This document shows, in pieces, positions 24,666 through 32,993 of a stretch of 64,000 bases of DNA. The notes below the pieces were generated by a model, which worked only from the letters and a program-made list of their open reading frames with translations, was not told where the DNA came from and made no database searches. The position numbers and the translations under genes are program-made. Positions within the stretch are counted from its first letter, which is position 1. Every line of letters begins with the position of its first letter. Origin of the DNA: JACVRW01 sp963746825 (GTDB taxonomy: Bacteria; Actinomycetota; Thermoleophilia; Solirubrobacterales; Thermoleophilaceae); the NCBI GenBank assembly GCA_963746825.1, contig CAVVCU010000007.1:434001-498000 (forward strand), in the 5' to 3' direction.

Positions 24666-26171
24666 ATGCCCGTCAATCTCGCGACTGTCCTCACCGACAC
24701 CGCGCAGCAGCACAGCGACCACACTGCGATCAGGCTCGATGACTTCGAGCTCACCTACGAGCAGCTGGACGAGGCGAGCGCGCGCGTGGCGGCGCTGCTG
24801 AGGGACAGGGGACTCGAGCCCGGTGAGCGCGTGGGGATCATGCTGCCGAACGTGCCCCAGTTCGCGGTCACCTATTACGGCATCCTGCGCGCCGGCGGCG
24901 TCGCGGTGCCGATGAACCCGCTCCTGAAGAAGCGCGAGGCGGGCTTCTATCTCGAGGACCCCGAGGCGAAGCTCGTGTTCGCCTGGCACGACTGCGAGGA
25001 GGCGGCCCGGCAGGGCGCCGACGACGCGGGCGCCGACCTGATCCTCGTGGAGCCCGAGGAGTTCGAGCAGCTTCTCGGAGAGCACGAGCCCGACTTCGAC
25101 GTGATCGACCGCGACGACGACGACACGGCGGTGATCCTCTACACGTCAGGCACCACCGGCCAGCCGAAGGGCGCGGAGCTCACCCACTCGAACCTGCTGA
25201 GGAACGCCGAGGCGGCCGTTTCGCTCACCGGCGCGGGCGGGGAGGACATCCTGCTGGGAGCGCTGCCGCTGTTTCACTCGTTCGGCCAGACGTGCGGGCT
25301 GAACGCCGCGATGTCCGCGGGGGCGACGCTTTCGATGATCCCGCGCTTCGACCCCGGCAAGGCGCTCGAGATCATCGAGCGCGACGGCGTGACGGTGTTC
25401 GAGGGCGTGCCGACCATGTTCACCGCCATGCTTCACGACGACTCCAAGGACGACGTCGACGTCTCGTGCCTGCGCGTGTCGCTCTCGGGTGGCTCGGCGA
25501 TGCCCGTGGAGGTGATGAAGGGGTTCGAGGAGCAGTTCGACTGTCAGATCCTCGAGGGATACGGCCTCTCGGAGACGTCGCCGGTCGCCTCCTTCAACCA
25601 TCCCGACAAGGAGCGCAAGCCGGGCACGATCGGCACGCCGATCGAGGGTGTGGAGATGAAGCTCGTGGACGACGACGGCAACGACGTCGAGGCGGGCGAC
25701 GTCGGCGAGATCGTGATCAAGGGTCACAACATCATGAAGGGCTACTGGAACCGGCCCGACGCCACGGAGGAGGCCATCAAGGACGGCTGGTTCCACAGCG
25801 GCGACATGGGCAAGGTCGACGAGGACGGCTATTTCACGATCGTCGACCGCAAGAAGGAGCTGATCATCCGGGGTGGCTACAACGTCTACCCGCGCGAGAT
25901 CGAGGAGGTGCTCTACGAGCACCCGGCGGTCCAGGAGGCCGCGGTGATCGGGACGCCCGACGACAAGCTGGGCGAGGAGGTGGTGGCGGCCGTGGTGCTC
26001 AAGGAGGGCGAGGACGTGAGCGAGGAAGATCTCCGTGACCACGTGAAGGGCGAGGTGGCCAACTACAAGTACCCGCGCAGGATCTGGTTCGAGGACGAGC
26101 TCCCCAAGGGCCCGACCGGAAAGATCCTGAAAAAGGACATCGAGGTCCCGGAAAAGGTCGAGACCGGGTGA
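24666..26171 (+). CDS. Long-chain-fatty-acid-CoA ligase / acyl-CoA synthetase
   Basis: ATP-dependent activation of a carboxylic acid to its CoA thioester. It has 501 residues. The AMP-binding P-loop is LYTSGTTGQPKGAELTHSN near residue 160, followed by the GYGLSETSP motif, the hinge region DRKKELIIRGGYNVYPREIE and the C-terminal catalytic lysine in LPKGPTGKILKKD. GGGGGAAGG precedes the ATG. The stop overlaps the PHA synthase start (GTGA, 26168-26171). With PHA synthase and acyl-CoA dehydrogenase downstream, it probably feeds acyl-CoA into polyester synthesis or beta-oxidation. Confidence 0.9.
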   Translation: MPVNLATVLTDTAQQHSDHTAIRLDDFELTYEQLDEASARVAALLRDRGLEPGERVGIMLPNVPQFAVTYYGILRAGGVAVPMNPLLKKREAGFYLEDPEAKLVFAWHDCEEAARQGADDAGADLILVEPEEFEQLLGEHEPDFDVIDRDDDDTAVILYTSGTTGQPKGAELTHSNLLRNAEAAVSLTGAGGEDILLGALPLFHSFGQTCGLNAAMSAGATLSMIPRFDPGKALEIIERDGVTVFEGVPTMFTAMLHDDSKDDVDVSCLRVSLSGGSAMPVEVMKGFEEQFDCQILEGYGLSETSPVASFNHPDKERKPGTIGTPIEGVEMKLVDDDGNDVEAGDVGEIVIKGHNIMKGYWNRPDATEEAIKDGWFHSGDMGKVDEDGYFTIVDRKKELIIRGGYNVYPREIEEVLYEHPAVQEAAVIGTPDDKLGEEVVAAVVLKEGEDVSEEDLRDHVKGEVANYKYPRRIWFEDELPKGPTGKILKKDIEVPEKVETG

Positions 26172-27868
26172 GCGCCAACGGGGACGCTCCGGAGCGCGGC
26201 GCCGGCCCCGCGCTGGACGCGATGCTGACCGACGCGGTGATGGGCACGAGCGGCCGCTGGGTGCCCGGCCTGGCCGGCGTGAAGGCGGCCGCCAGGCTCG
26301 CCAGTCAGCCGCGGAAGGTCGCTCGGCGCGGGGCCGGGCTGGCGGCCGAGCTGGGGAAGATCGCGGTTGGGCGCTCCGAGGTGGCACCCGACAAGAGCGA
26401 CCGCCGCTTCAAGGACCCGGCGTGGTCGGGCAACCCGGCCTTCAAGCGACTCGGCCAGTCCTACCTCGCCACGGGTGAGGCCATCGACGGGGTCCTGGCC
26501 GACGCCGGCCTCGACTGGGCCGACGAGCGCCGCGTGCGCTTCACGGCCGAGAACCTCGTGGCGCTGGTGGCGCCGAGCAACTTCCCGCTCACCAACCCGG
26601 CGGTGCTCAAGGCGACGATCGACTCCGGGGGGCGCAACTTCGTCAGGGGCGCGCGCCGGTTCGTGTCCGACATGTCGAGCCGTCCCCGCATCCCGAGCAT
26701 GGTCGACACCTCGGAGTTCGCGGTGGGCGAGAACATCGCGGTCACGCCGGGCGCCGTGGTGCACCGGACCGAGGTCTTCGAGCTGATCCAGTACGAGCCG
26801 CAGACCAGCAAGGTGCGCAAGACCCCGCTGCTCGTGGTGCCGCCGATGATCAACAAGTACTACATCACCGACCTCGCTCCCGAGCGCAGCATGATCGAGT
26901 ACCTGGTCAAGGGCGGTCAGCAGGTGTTCGCCATCTCGTGGCGCAATCCCGACGAGCGCCACGCCGACTGGAACCTCGAGACCTACGTGGAGGCAACCCT
27001 CGAGGCGCTCGAAGCCGTGGAGAAGATCAGCGCAAGCGAGCAGTCGCACGCGGTCGGCCTGTGTGCCGGCGGCATCACGCTGGCCGTGGCCGCCGCGCAC
27101 CTCGAGCAGAGCGGCGAGGGTGACCGCTTGGCCGGCATCACGCTCGGCGTGTGCATCCTCGACAACGAGCGGGCGGGAATGGCGACCGCGCTCACCGACC
27201 GCAGCGTCGCCCAGATGGCGGTGGCGGAATCCGCGCGCAAGGGATACCTCGACGGCCGCGCGCTCGCCGGGGTGTTCGCGTGGCTGCGCCCCAACGACCT
27301 GATCTGGAACTACTGGGTCAACAACTACCTGCTGGGCAAGGATCCGCCGGCGTTCGACGTGCTGTTCTGGAACTCGGACGCCACGAACATGCCCGCGGCA
27401 CTGCACCGCGACTTCATAGAGCTCTCACTGGAGAACTCGCTCCTGGAACCGGGCGGAGTGGAGGTGCTGGGTACCCCGATCGACCTGTCCAAGGTGACCA
27501 TCGACTCCTATGTGATGGCCGGGATAGCCGATCACATCGCGCCCTGGGAGAACTGCTATGCCACGACGCAGCTGCTGGGCTCCGAGCCGCGCTTCGTGCT
27601 CTCGACGAGCGGGCACATCGCATCCCTGGTCAACCCGCCCGGCAACGAGAAGGCGAGCTACCAGACCGCCAAGACCAACCCGCCGACTTCGGACGAGTGG
27701 CTCGAGTCGGCCTCCAAGCAGCGCGGCACCTGGTGGGAAGACTGGCTCGAATGGCTGGGCGAGCGATCGGGCACGGAGAAGAGGGCGCGCAAGACGCTCG
27801 GCGCCGCGGGGTACAGGCCACAGGAAGAGGCGCCGGGCAAGTACGTGCTCGCGGCGGCCGGGGACTAG
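26168..27868 (+). CDS. phaC: Polyhydroxyalkanoate synthase (PhaC, class I/II-like)
   Basis: Polymerises 3-hydroxyacyl-CoA to polyester on granules. It has 566 residues. The lipase-like box is GLCAGG with catalytic Cys at about residue 299, the Asp is in MAGIADHIAPW and the His in STSGHIASLVNPPG. The N-terminal region includes the family segments FKDPAWSGNPAFKRLGQSYL and LVVPPMINKYYITDLAPERS. The GTG start overlaps the ligase stop. No phasin or separate PhaE is adjacent, so it is probably a single-subunit synthase. The substrate chain length cannot be read from the sequence. Confidence 0.93.
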   Translation: MSANGDAPERGAGPALDAMLTDAVMGTSGRWVPGLAGVKAAARLASQPRKVARRGAGLAAELGKIAVGRSEVAPDKSDRRFKDPAWSGNPAFKRLGQSYLATGEAIDGVLADAGLDWADERRVRFTAENLVALVAPSNFPLTNPAVLKATIDSGGRNFVRGARRFVSDMSSRPRIPSMVDTSEFAVGENIAVTPGAVVHRTEVFELIQYEPQTSKVRKTPLLVVPPMINKYYITDLAPERSMIEYLVKGGQQVFAISWRNPDERHADWNLETYVEATLEALEAVEKISASEQSHAVGLCAGGITLAVAAAHLEQSGEGDRLAGITLGVCILDNERAGMATALTDRSVAQMAVAESARKGYLDGRALAGVFAWLRPNDLIWNYWVNNYLLGKDPPAFDVLFWNSDATNMPAALHRDFIELSLENSLLEPGGVEVLGTPIDLSKVTIDSYVMAGIADHIAPWENCYATTQLLGSEPRFVLSTSGHIASLVNPPGNEKASYQTAKTNPPTSDEWLESASKQRGTWWEDWLEWLGERSGTEKRARKTLGAAGYRPQEEAPGKYVLAAAGD

Positions 27869-27880
27869 GAGGGAGTGGCG

Positions 27881-29065
27881 ATGTGGCGGCTGACCGACGA
27901 GCAGCGTGAGCGGCGCGAACGGATACGGAAGTTCGCCCTCGAGGAGGTGCGGCCGCGCATGCTCGAGATCGACGAGACCTGCGAGTACCCCTTCGACGTC
28001 CATGACGCGCTCCGGCGCGAGGAGCTGATCGGGCTGGCCATACCCGAGGAGTACGGCGGCGGCGGCACCAACAGCGTCACCTTCTGCTCCTACATCGAGG
28101 AGCTGGCCAAGGTGTCCGCGACCGCGTCGCTCATGGCGGCGTACGTGAAGCTCACGGCGCTGCCGATCATCCTCGCCGGCAGCCACGAGCAGAAGCAGCG
28201 TTTCCTGCCCGGGCTGGCGTCCGGTGAGGTGCTCGGCTCCTACGCGCTCACCGAGCCGAGCGTGGGCTCCGACCCGGCCGCGCTCGAGATGCGGGCCGAG
28301 AGGCGCGGCGACGTGTGGGTGCTCAACGGCGAGAAGCGCTTCATAGGCCACGCCGGGATCTCGGGGCTCTACGTCGTGTTCGTGCGCACCGGAGAGCCCG
28401 GCTCGAAGGGCATCAGCGCCTTCGTGGTGCCCGGCGACGCGGACGGGCTGAGCGTCGAGGGCCTGCAGACCATGGGGATGCCCGGCTGGCCCCTCGGGGC
28501 GCCCCGCTTCGAGGATGTCGAGGTGCCCGAGGAGAACATGCTGGGTGAGGAGGGCGACGGCTTCAAGATCGCCATGACGACCTTCGATCAGTCCCGCCCG
28601 ACGGTCGCCTCCCAGGCCGTGGGGGTCGCGCAGGGCGCGATCGACCTGGCGCTCGACTACGCGATGCGCCGCCATTCCTTCGGGCAGCCGCTCTTCGCGC
28701 ACGAGGGAATTCAGTTCAAGCTCGCGGGCCTGGAGGCCGAGGTGGCGGCCGCCCGCGCGCTCGCCTACCAGGCGGCCGCATTCGTGGACGAGGGCAACCC
28801 CCGAGTCTCGAAGATCTCCGCCGCGGCCAAGATGTTCGCCTCCGACGTGGCGATGAAGGCGACCACCGAAGCCGTGCAGGTGCTCGGCGGCAACGGCTAC
28901 CTCAAGGAGTTCCCGGCCGAGCGGATGATGCGCGACGCGAAGGTGCTGCAGATCTACGAGGGCGCCAACGAGATCCAGGCGCTCGTGATCGCCCGCCAGA
29001 TGCTCGAGCAGGCGGGCGAGCGCGACCCGATCTGGCCCGAGTCGATGCCGGGCGCCACGGCCTGA
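27881..29065 (+). CDS. Acyl-CoA dehydrogenase
   Basis: FAD-dependent alpha,beta-oxidation of acyl-CoA. It has 394 residues with the family signatures YALTEPSVGSDPAALEM (substrate/FAD binding) and QVLGGNGYLKEFPAERMMRD, and the catalytic Glu in QIYEGANEIQ. The ATG at 27881 is preferred over the in-frame GTG at 27875 because AGGAGGGAG sits at the right distance. It follows phaC by 12 bases, so it shares the acyl-CoA ligase/phaC operon. It may supply enoyl-CoA toward hydroxyacyl-CoA, or degrade polymer-derived acids. Confidence 0.92.
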   Translation: MWRLTDEQRERRERIRKFALEEVRPRMLEIDETCEYPFDVHDALRREELIGLAIPEEYGGGGTNSVTFCSYIEELAKVSATASLMAAYVKLTALPIILAGSHEQKQRFLPGLASGEVLGSYALTEPSVGSDPAALEMRAERRGDVWVLNGEKRFIGHAGISGLYVVFVRTGEPGSKGISAFVVPGDADGLSVEGLQTMGMPGWPLGAPRFEDVEVPEENMLGEEGDGFKIAMTTFDQSRPTVASQAVGVAQGAIDLALDYAMRRHSFGQPLFAHEGIQFKLAGLEAEVAAARALAYQAAAFVDEGNPRVSKISAAAKMFASDVAMKATTEAVQVLGGNGYLKEFPAERMMRDAKVLQIYEGANEIQALVIARQMLEQAGERDPIWPESMPGATA

Positions 29066-29066
29066 C

Positions 29067-29837
29067 CTAGCGGCCGGCCGTCTCGCGGGCGAGCGTGTAG
29101 GCGAGCTCGCGGTAGACCTTGCGATTGAAGGCGAGCCCCACGTGGCTTCCCTCCACCTCCACGCAGCGGGCGTAGTCGACTAGGCAGGCCCGCCAGCGCA
29201 CGACGCCGTCGCCCTTCGAGTAGATCGAGGTGAGCGGCACCTCCTCGGTGAATGCCGCGCTGTAGTCGCGGGTGAAGCCGCACGCGCACTCGACGGTGAA
29301 GCAGCCGTTGCGGGCGACTCGGTCCCGCGTCCGGGCCTGCACGCCCCGCAGCGCGGCGACGGCCGCCTGGGTGGGGACGCTGATGTCGAACGGATTGTCG
29401 AGCCCGGCGCCGAGCGACACCGCCGACGACACGAGGTCGGGGCGCCGGTTGGCGAGCGCCTTGACGAAATGGGCGCCGCGGCTGTGCCCGACGAGGGCCA
29501 CCCGGCGGCCCGCGGACCGCGACAACGCCTCGATGCGCTGCTCCAGGGCGTTCACCGCGCGGTCCGCGCAATCGACGTTCGAGACGATGCCCGAGCTGTG
29601 CGCCCCGTAACCGATGCGCCGCAGCCAGCCGCGCATCACGGCAAGCGAGGAGTCCCCGGCCAGCAGGCCCGGGAGGAGCACCACCGGCGCGCCGTCGCCG
29701 TGCGGGACGCCCTCTCCGCGGAAGACGGGATCGGCGAGCAGCCGGGCCAATTCGAGCTGCCAGCGCAGCTCCCCGAGATGATTGCCCCACCAGCGCTCCG
29801 CGGGCGCCGCCGGCGCGGGCGGCGCGACGGGAGCCAT
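29067..29837 (-). CDS. Alpha/beta-hydrolase (lipase/esterase-like)
   Basis: About 256 residues. VVLLPGLLAGDSSLAVMRGW forms the oxyanion region, ALVGHSRGAHFVKAL holds the nucleophile Ser, SKGDGVVRWRACL the Asp, and VEGSHVGLAFN the His. This combination resembles PHA- or triacylglycerol-related hydrolases, and its place opposite phaC and acyl-CoA dehydrogenase could make it a depolymerase or esterase (inference). No signal peptide is visible from the chosen ATG. A longer frame upstream to 30089 is open but low in conserved content. The paired cysteines (GCFTVECACGF) are unusual for a cytoplasmic enzyme. Confidence 0.75.
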   Translation of the reverse strand: MAPVAPPAPAAPAERWWGNHLGELRWQLELARLLADPVFRGEGVPHGDGAPVVLLPGLLAGDSSLAVMRGWLRRIGYGAHSSGIVSNVDCADRAVNALEQRIEALSRSAGRRVALVGHSRGAHFVKALANRRPDLVSSAVSLGAGLDNPFDISVPTQAAVAALRGVQARTRDRVARNGCFTVECACGFTRDYSAAFTEEVPLTSIYSKGDGVVRWRACLVDYARCVEVEGSHVGLAFNRKVYRELAYTLARETAGR

Positions 29838-30190
29838 CGAGGGTTGCTCTACGGCTCGAGGGGCGCCTTCCACATGCCAGAGGCTAGTTGCGTCCCGGCC
29901 ATGGGATTCGACCAGTACCACGCGCCACCGGACAGACGTCACTCGACTTCGTGAAGCGCTTCGTCTAGCCCTCCACGCCAGGCGGCCCGTGCTGGCGGAC
30001 GCCGGCTTCGCGCTCCGCTCCGTCGAGCTGCGCACCGGAGTCGGACAGACGACCCTTACCCCTGAGGGGAACTGCAACAGATCAGCCATACCGCGCTAGC
30101 CTGGAGAGAGCAGTAGCCGTCCGTCTGGTTCTCACGTCCCTCCTCTTGGGCGACGGCACCGACTTAGAGGGACCAGAGAGCTTGGACCAG
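29838..30190. other. Intergenic stretch without a supported gene
   Basis: About 350 bases between the hydrolase and the DUF2294-like gene. Short open frames exist on both strands but none has recognisable domains or a convincing start. A small perfect hairpin (CCCC-TGA-GGGG) near 30058 is visible. It probably contains the divergent promoters. Confidence 0.5.
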
Positions 30191-30577
30191 ATGGAGGAAT
30201 CTCGGAAGCTGCATGACGTTCTCGACCGATACGGGCGAGAGCTGCAAGACATCAGCAACGCGATGGTGCGCATCTATAAGGAGCAGTTCGGTCGCGGCCC
30301 CACTAAGGCGCGCTCTGACTACGCTGGCCCGGACACGCTGGTCTCCACGCTCGAGAACAGCCTCACACCGGCCGAACGCACCATGCTGGCAATGGACGAG
30401 CACCAGCGGGTGCGTGAGATACGGATGTTCTTCCAGCACGCCAGTGAAGCCGAGTTCACCGGAGCCGTGGAGCAGATCACGGGGCGCAAGGTCCGCTCGT
30501 TCGTGAGCGGCATGGACACCCGTACCGACGTGGCGACGGAAGTCTTCTACTTAGAACCGACACCTGAGGTTCCTTAG
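30191..30577 (+). CDS. DUF2294-like small protein
   Basis: About 128 residues: VLDRYGRELQDISNAMVRIYKEQFGRGP, then DTLVSTLENSLTPAERTMLAMDEH, an arginine-rich centre, and the ending SFVSGMDTRTDVATEVFYL. This fits the DUF2294 pattern, a family often linked to bicarbonate transport genes in other bacteria; its function is unknown. The ATG at 30191 is chosen, although TTG codons at 30182 and 30146 are in frame. Codon use is less GC-biased than in neighbours, and it opens a stretch of small accessory genes. Confidence 0.65.
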   Translation: MEESRKLHDVLDRYGRELQDISNAMVRIYKEQFGRGPTKARSDYAGPDTLVSTLENSLTPAERTMLAMDEHQRVREIRMFFQHASEAEFTGAVEQITGRKVRSFVSGMDTRTDVATEVFYLEPTPEVP

Positions 30578-30781
30578 GCGGGACGCGGGTCCGCGACGAC
30601 TCGATAGAGGGCCGCCGCGTCCCCGCGTTCCCTACAGAATTCGGCCAGGCAAACCAAGCTGAGCTCCGTGAGCGTCCCCGTAACCGATCGGGGCGCACTC
30701 AAACCCAGGGAAGCCATCCCGAGCGGGCCCCTTCCAGGAGGAATCATCTCGCGGCGCGCAGCAGCGGTAGCCTCGGCGGGG

Positions 30782-31519
30782 GTGTTTGACCACGTCGGAA
30801 TCGCTGTCGCGGACCTCGCCGCGTCCGAGCGCTTCTACCGCACCGTCCTCTCGGTGCTGGGGGTCGAGCCGAGTCACGCGGACGCCGCGCTCGTAGAGTG
30901 GGACGACTGGGCCATCGGGCCGACGGACCGCGAGCACCCCGTGACGCGCGGCTTGCACGTCGGCTTCCGGGCGCCGTCTCGCGAGGCCGTGGACGCCTTC
31001 TGGCAGGCGGGGATCGACGCGGGTTACCGCGACGACGGCGCGCCCGGCCCGCGCGCGATCTACGGACCCGACTACTACGGCGGCTTCCTGCTCGACCCGG
31101 ACGGCAACAGCGCCGAGGCCGTGCACGGGGAGCGGCCGAGCCCGGTGCCCCCTGGCCGCGTCGACCACCTGTGGATCCGTGTCGCCGACCTTGAGGCGTC
31201 CAAGCGCTTCTACTCGACGATCGCGCCGCACGCGGGGATCCGCTTGGGCGACGAGGAAACCGGGCGCGTGCAGTTCGCCGGCGGCGACTACAGCTTCTCG
31301 CTGATCGACGACGAACGGCCGCTCACGGAGAACGTCCACCTCGCCTTCCCGGCTCGGGACGACGCCACGGTGCGGACCTTCCACGCGGCCGCGCTCGCCG
31401 CCGGATACGAGGACCACGGCGGGCCCGGTGAGCGCCCCGTGTACCACCCGGGCTACTACGGCGCGTTCATCCTCGATCCCGACGGACACAACGTCGAGGT
31501 CGTCAACCACAATCGCTGA
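30782..31519 (+). CDS. Two-domain VOC family protein (glyoxalase-like)
   Basis: Tandem VOC domains of about 120 residues each: FDHVGIAVADLAASERFYRT with YYGGFLLDPDGNSAEAVH, then VDHLWIRVADLEASKRFYST with YYGAFILDPDGHNVEVVNHN. Each has His and Glu in metal-ligand positions. The halves are similar, so an internal duplication. The GTG at 30782 is the start closest to the first strand. A strong AGGAGG at 30736-30741 has no ATG/GTG/TTG in this frame at suitable distance, so a longer protein with an unusual start is possible. The substrate is unknown. Confidence 0.75.
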   Translation: MFDHVGIAVADLAASERFYRTVLSVLGVEPSHADAALVEWDDWAIGPTDREHPVTRGLHVGFRAPSREAVDAFWQAGIDAGYRDDGAPGPRAIYGPDYYGGFLLDPDGNSAEAVHGERPSPVPPGRVDHLWIRVADLEASKRFYSTIAPHAGIRLGDEETGRVQFAGGDYSFSLIDDERPLTENVHLAFPARDDATVRTFHAAALAAGYEDHGGPGERPVYHPGYYGAFILDPDGHNVEVVNHNR

Positions 31520-31656
31520 GCCACGGGCGACCTCCCCTGCCGCTCAGATACCTCGCAGCGCGGCCCTCGATCACAACCGAAAACCCGCGGGCCGACGGGT
31601 ACACGGCTTGCAGACCGGGTATGGGCGACCAACCCGAGAGAGAAGGAGCTAGCCGG

Positions 31657-32082
31657 ATGGCAAGCACGGCACGAGATGTGATGACGGGCGGCGTGGAGTG
31701 CATCGGAGAGAACGACACCGTCCTTGACGCAGCCAGGAGGCTGACCGAACTGGACGTCGGGTCGATGCCGATATGCGGTGAGGACGATCGGCTTAAGGGC
31801 ATGCTCACCGACCGCGACATCGTGGTGAAGGTGCTTGGGCAAGGCCAGGATCCCTCAAGCGTGGCCGCTGGTGATCTGGGCGACGGCAAGCCGGTCACGA
31901 TCGGCGCTGACGACCCCGTCGACGAGGCTCTGAGGACTATGGCCGAGCACAAGGTGCGACGTCTCCCCGTCATCGACGGGCACGATCTGGTCGGTGTCGT
32001 CAGCATCGCCGATTTGGCCGGTGGGATCGAGGACGAGAAGGTCGGCGATCTCGTCGAGGCGATCTCGGCCACCGGCGGCTGA
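31657..32082 (+). CDS. CBS-domain pair protein
   Basis: A 141-residue Bateman module: two CBS motifs, the first with ARDVMTGGVECIGENDTVLDA and MLTDRDIVVKVL, the second with DDPVDEALRTMAEHKVRRLPV and VVSIADLAGG. CBS pairs bind adenine nucleotides and act as energy or stress sensors. AGAAGGAG lies eight bases before the ATG. It ends one base before the next gene, so the two are an operon. Stand-alone CBS proteins of this type are common stress-induced genes in actinobacteria. Confidence 0.88.
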   Translation: MASTARDVMTGGVECIGENDTVLDAARRLTELDVGSMPICGEDDRLKGMLTDRDIVVKVLGQGQDPSSVAAGDLGDGKPVTIGADDPVDEALRTMAEHKVRRLPVIDGHDLVGVVSIADLAGGIEDEKVGDLVEAISATGG

Positions 32083-32083
32083 A

Positions 32084-32335
32084 ATGGCAAAGGATCACGG
32101 GCCGAGCGTCAAGGACGACAAGCAGTACGAGGGCCTTCGCAAGAAGGGCATGAGCAAGAGCCGCGCGGCGGCCATCGCCAACACTCCGGACGCTTCGAGC
32201 AAGGGTGGCAAGAAGTCCGGGAGCGGTGGCGGCAGCAGCCGAAGCAGCAAGAGCAGTGGCAGCGGCAGCGGCGGCAACCGCGCCCAGAAGCAGGAGGCGG
32301 GCCGCAAGGGCGGCAAGGCCAAGGCCTCGAGCTAG
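32084..32335 (+). CDS. Small basic KGG-repeat protein (DUF7218-like)
   Basis: An 83-residue, lysine/serine/glycine-rich protein beginning MAKDHGPSVKDDKQYEGLRK, with GMSKSRAAAIANTP, a Gly/Ser low-complexity centre and an ending GRKGGKA typical of KGG stress proteins. It was often labelled a plasmid-stabilisation protein in databases, without evidence seen here. It is probably a DNA-associated or stress protein. It follows the CBS gene by one base. Confidence 0.7.
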   Translation: MAKDHGPSVKDDKQYEGLRKKGMSKSRAAAIANTPDASSKGGKKSGSGGGSSRSSKSSGSGSGGNRAQKQEAGRKGGKAKASS

Positions 32336-32459
32336 ACGACCACAACCAGGAGGACCCATCACGGTTTGCACACCGGCAGCGCGGGGTGGCGGACCAGCCG
32401 ACTGATGCCCCACAGCATCAAAGCCGAGATAGCGAACGTCCTCTGAGCGAGGGGCGGCA

Positions 32460-32499
32460 GCCCGGCAGGACGTGTTTGCCGGGCGGCGAAGGCTTCGCC
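32460..32499 (+). promoter_or_regulatory. Two adjacent hairpins just upstream of a lipoprotein gene
   Basis: GCCCGGCA (32460-32467) pairs with TGCCGGGC (32477-32484), and immediately after it GGCGAAG-G-CTTCGCC (32485-32499) is a perfect palindrome ending five bases before the ATG at 32504. They could be a terminator for the upstream operon and a hairpin that masks the ribosome site of the lipoprotein gene. No T-run follows. Confidence 0.45.
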
Positions 32500-32503
32500 T
32501 TAG

Positions 32504-32905
32504 ATGCGGGACGTGCAAGCCATCAGCGCCCTGCTTGCCGTTGCGGTCCTGGCGGGCTGCGGTACCGGCTCGTCAGAGCGCGACGCGTCGGCGGTCGTGG
32601 AGCGCTTTCAGTCAGCGCTTGCCACTCGTGACGGGAGGGCAGCCTGCGAGCAGTTGACTGCGCCGACGAGGGCCGCGCTGGAGGCCCAGGAGATGAGTCG
32701 CTGTAGTCGAGCTCTGCTTGGGCTGAGGCTCCGCACCGATGCTGAGGTGGTTGGTGTGAAGGTCTACATGAACTCGGGTCTTGTCGAGCTGGGTGATCGC
32801 GAGTTCGCGTTTCTTGACCAGACCAGCGCCGGCTGGCGCATAAGCGCGGCCGGTTGCGTACCGGCCCAACCCAACCGGCCCTACGAGTGCGAGTTGGACA
32901 GCTGA
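32504..32905 (+). CDS. Putative lipoprotein, unknown function
   Basis: A 133-residue secreted lipoprotein: signal with lipobox VAVLAGC (Cys at about residue 19) followed by GTGSSERDASAVVERFQSAL. Two further cysteines (AACEQL, SRCSRAL) and a late pair (AAGCVP, PYECELDS) could form disulfides. The pattern resembles small actinobacterial lipoproteins with an NTF2-like or stress-related fold; no function is known. The downstream 27-residue membrane peptide starts two bases after its stop. Confidence 0.65.
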   Translation: MRDVQAISALLAVAVLAGCGTGSSERDASAVVERFQSALATRDGRAACEQLTAPTRAALEAQEMSRCSRALLGLRLRTDAEVVGVKVYMNSGLVELGDREFAFLDQTSAGWRISAAGCVPAQPNRPYECELDS

Positions 32906-32907
32906 GA

Positions 32908-32991
32908 ATGCGAGTCATGTTTGTCGTTTATGTAGTGGTGATCGCAACCGGACTGGCGTTGTTCGCGGTGTTGGGCCTGGCCCATTACTGA
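32908..32991 (+). CDS. 27-residue single-span membrane peptide
   Basis: A short open frame reading MRVMFVVYVVVIATGLALFA then VLGLAHY and TGA at 32989-32991. It is almost entirely one hydrophobic helix. It starts two bases after the lipoprotein stop and ends two bases before the DUF6766 start, so spacing makes it a real link in the operon. The function is unknown; it may assist the DUF6766 membrane protein. Confidence 0.6.
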   Translation: MRVMFVVYVVVIATGLALFAVLGLAHY

Positions 32992-32993
32992 TC

